Below, in pieces: positions 40,537-42,286 of a DNA stretch of 42,286 nucleotides. The notes below the pieces were generated by a model. That model saw only the letters and a program-made list of their open reading frames with translations. It ran no database searches and was not told the origin of the DNA. The stretch is taken from NCBI RefSeq assembly GCF_013303125.1, contig NZ_JABTTE010000027.1, positions 1 to 42,286 on the forward strand, given 5' to 3'. Positions within the stretch are counted from its first letter, which is position 1. The number at the start of each line of letters is the position of its first letter. The position numbers and the translations under genes were made by a program. This DNA comes from Calidifontibacillus erzurumensis. GTDB lineage: Bacteria; Bacillota; Bacilli; Bacillales; Bacillaceae_J.

Positions 40537-41672
40537 TGAAAAACAGGATCACAATTTCTCTACTATTGTGTTTGACAGTTTTATCAGGTTGTTGGGGTAG
40601 AACTGAATTGAAAGAAATTGGGATCGTTTCCGGAATGGGAATAGATAAAGGAAAAGAAACGAATTTTGAATTTACAACTCAATCGATATATCCTACTGCT
40701 GCAATGAAAGATGTTAAACCAACTTCAATTATTGTGAAAACAAGTAAAGGAGACACAATATTTGAAGCAATCCGTGACTTAATTATTTCAACGAAAAGAA
40801 GACAGAATTTACAGCATATTCATTCTCTAGTTATCGGAAAGGAAATAGCAGAAGAAGGGGTAATACCCGTAATAGATTTATTTATACGAGACCACGAACC
40901 CCGTCTTAGCATGGATCTCTTTTTAGCTGAAGATAAAGCAAAAGATATATTAGAAATTCAAAACAAGCATCTTCCGATCCCCTCATTAATTATGAAGGAG
41001 GCAGTGGAGGAACATGAATCTTTGGCAAAGGCTCCTCAAATGAAGCTGCATAATTTTTATCAAAGATTAGTTGAACCATATTCGGATCCTTACTTGCCAA
41101 TTGTCCATAAGAAAAATGACGATTTCGAAGTATATGGAACGGGCATATTTAAAGAAGACAAATTAGTTGGGGAATTAAATTCAATAGAAACTCGTGGTAT
41201 GTTACGGGTATTAGGAGAAGTAAAAAGTGGAATTCAAGTCGTTCAATTAGCTACCACTAATGAAAAACCTGTTAACATTTCCATTGAAATTAAAGGTTCT
41301 AAAAGTTCTCTCAAAACCTATATGAAAAACGGCAAACCAACCATGCAAATTAATATCCAAGAATCAGGATTTATTGGTGATATGTCACAGAAAATAGTGT
41401 TAAATGAGAAAACGATAAAGGAAATTAATAAGCTGTATGAAGAAGCCATTGAAAAAGAAGTTAAGCAATCGGTGTCTAAAATTCAAAAGGAATTCAATGC
41501 AAATATTTTTGATTTTGCAGGAACGATCAGAAGATCTGAAAATAAATACTGGAAAGAGCACAAAGACCAATGGGAAGAGATTTACCCTACTCTAACTGTG
41601 AAAGTGAATGTAAAGACAGAAATTAAAGCAACGGGATTGGAAGAAGATATGAGTTTAGAAGGGACAGGATAG
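40536..41672 (+). CDS. Germinant receptor C subunit, Ger(x)C family lipoprotein
   Basis: Lipoprotein of 378 residues. Lipobox VLSGC (Cys 19) after a short hydrophobic signal, followed by WGRTELKEIGIVSGMGIDKG, the typical GerC start. Middle: RRQNLQHIHSLVIGKEIAEEG and FIRDHEPRLSMDLFLAEDKA. End: YWKEHKDQWEEIYPTLTVKV. The ATG overlaps the A-subunit stop, and its stop lies 2 nt before the B-subunit start. Anchored to the outer face of the spore inner membrane. Confidence 0.92.
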   Translation: MKNRITISLLLCLTVLSGCWGRTELKEIGIVSGMGIDKGKETNFEFTTQSIYPTAAMKDVKPTSIIVKTSKGDTIFEAIRDLIISTKRRQNLQHIHSLVIGKEIAEEGVIPVIDLFIRDHEPRLSMDLFLAEDKAKDILEIQNKHLPIPSLIMKEAVEEHESLAKAPQMKLHNFYQRLVEPYSDPYLPIVHKKNDDFEVYGTGIFKEDKLVGELNSIETRGMLRVLGEVKSGIQVVQLATTNEKPVNISIEIKGSKSSLKTYMKNGKPTMQINIQESGFIGDMSQKIVLNEKTIKEINKLYEEAIEKEVKQSVSKIQKEFNANIFDFAGTIRRSENKYWKEHKDQWEEIYPTLTVKVNVKTEIKATGLEEDMSLEGTG

Positions 41673-41674
41673 AA

Positions 41675-42286
41675 ATGGAATTTATTTCATACAGACAATC
41701 CGTATATCTGCTTTCTATGATTTTACCAGTTACAGGTCATTTTCTTCTTCTTCCAACGATTATTATCCTCTCTGGGCATGAGGCTTGGGTAGCAATCTTA
41801 CTAGCCTTACCTATTGGATTATTATTTGGATTTACTTTATCAAGATTGCATACGATTTACCCTACATATTCTTTTGATAAGATGCTAATAAAGACCTTTG
41901 GGAAGATCACCGGTAATCTACTTATGATTATTTTAATGGGCTATTTCTTCTACCTATTGCTAATCACTTTTTATGGTTTGGTCGATTTTATCAAGTTGTT
42001 TTTTCTACCGGAAACACCATTATGGGTACTCGCCATCCCCTTTTATCTTGTTGTATTCTATGCGATAAAAGTAGGCGTTGAAAGTATTACAAGGATTAGT
42101 GAAGCACTTTTACCTATTATTATATTTACAGGATCAGCTGTAGGAATTGCTACTCTACATGAAAAAGATTATGAGTTACTTTTCCCAATATTTGAAAATG
42201 GAATAGCTCCTATGTACGGGGGGATTCTTTTAACGATTGCTTTATTTGGTGAAATGAGCATGATTTTAATGATTCATTTAAAAAAG
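41675..42286 (+). CDS. Germinant receptor B subunit (GerAB/spore permease family), 3' end outside window
   Basis: The first 204 codons are visible and the frame runs open to the window edge. ATG two bases after the C-subunit stop; the start is MEFISYRQSVYLLSMILPVT. It has alternating hydrophobic segments (at least five in the part seen), with LLLPTIIILSGHEAWVAILL and LEAL-type ISEALLPIIIFTGSAVGIA, as in the GerAB/APC-like spore permeases of about 360 residues. The B subunit is thought to bind the germinant. The gene order A-C-B is as in B. subtilis gerK. Confidence 0.9.
   Translation, partial: MEFISYRQSVYLLSMILPVTGHFLLLPTIIILSGHEAWVAILLALPIGLLFGFTLSRLHTIYPTYSFDKMLIKTFGKITGNLLMIILMGYFFYLLLITFYGLVDFIKLFFLPETPLWVLAIPFYLVVFYAIKVGVESITRISEALLPIIIFTGSAVGIATLHEKDYELLFPIFENGIAPMYGGILLTIALFGEMSMILMIHLKK

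Overview
The window comes from a low-GC, endospore-forming Firmicute of the Bacillaceae. The evidence is the AT-rich sequence, strong AGGAGG-type ribosome binding sites, frequent TTG/GTG starts, an S-box (SAM) riboswitch, sigma-G and sigma-K type promoters, and four spore loci: gerP, spoVA, a gerA-family receptor and collagen-like surface proteins. The order addB-addA ... gerP ... yisL-yisN ... yitJ matches, from memory, the B. subtilis chromosome near addAB/yis/yit. Blocks of other genes are set into that backbone. The species cannot be named from the sequence alone.

Layout. 1-1215: twelve tRNA genes and a terminator, resembling the tail of a tRNA array that trails an rRNA operon. 1313-4084: two tandem paralogous genes for Cys-rich head + collagen-like (Gly-X-Y) stalk + seven-bladed YVTN/NHL-like beta-propeller proteins. 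The second has a one-base frameshift in an A6 run. 4210-11464: addB-addA, the AddAB helicase-nuclease. 11708-13429: acsA-type acetyl-CoA synthetase. 13995-22060: a catabolite-controlled operon with a complete branched-chain-amino-acid-type ABC importer (livG, livH, livM, livK, livF), a long-chain-type acyl-CoA synthetase and a PaaK-like CoA ligase. 22160-24280 (minus): gerPABCDEF behind a textbook sigma-K promoter; gerPD is only 56 codons. 24403-27756: fatty-acyl-CoA ligase, a VTT/TVP38-type membrane protein and an atypical SDR. 27835-28804: yisL and, convergent to it, a DUF2777 (yisN-like) gene. 28909-32728: a seven-gene operon behind a sigma-G promoter (DUF1657, YhcN/YlaJ lipoprotein, SpoVAC, SpoVAD, SpoVAE, DUF1657, YetF-DUF1657 fusion) with the composition of spoVA2mob, the mobile operon linked to high spore heat resistance. 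32819-38372 (minus): S-box riboswitch, yitJ and metH, for methionine synthesis and one-carbon metabolism. 38373-38970: a gene-poor stretch with possible decayed coding fragments. 38971-42286: a gerA-C-B type germinant receptor operon, with the B gene cut by the window end.

How the parts work together. The spore genes cover surface (collagen-propeller proteins), coat permeability to germinants (GerP), germinant sensing (GerA/C/B) and the inner-membrane dipicolinate channel and heat resistance (SpoVA with YetF/DUF1657). The metabolic block couples uptake of an unidentified small organic acid or amino acid to CoA-thioester formation. It carries four adenylate-forming enzymes within 15 kb and a cre-like CcpA site just downstream of the livG promoter, so it is probably a scavenging system repressed on good carbon sources. 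No CRISPR array, intact insertion sequence, phage module or replication origin was seen.
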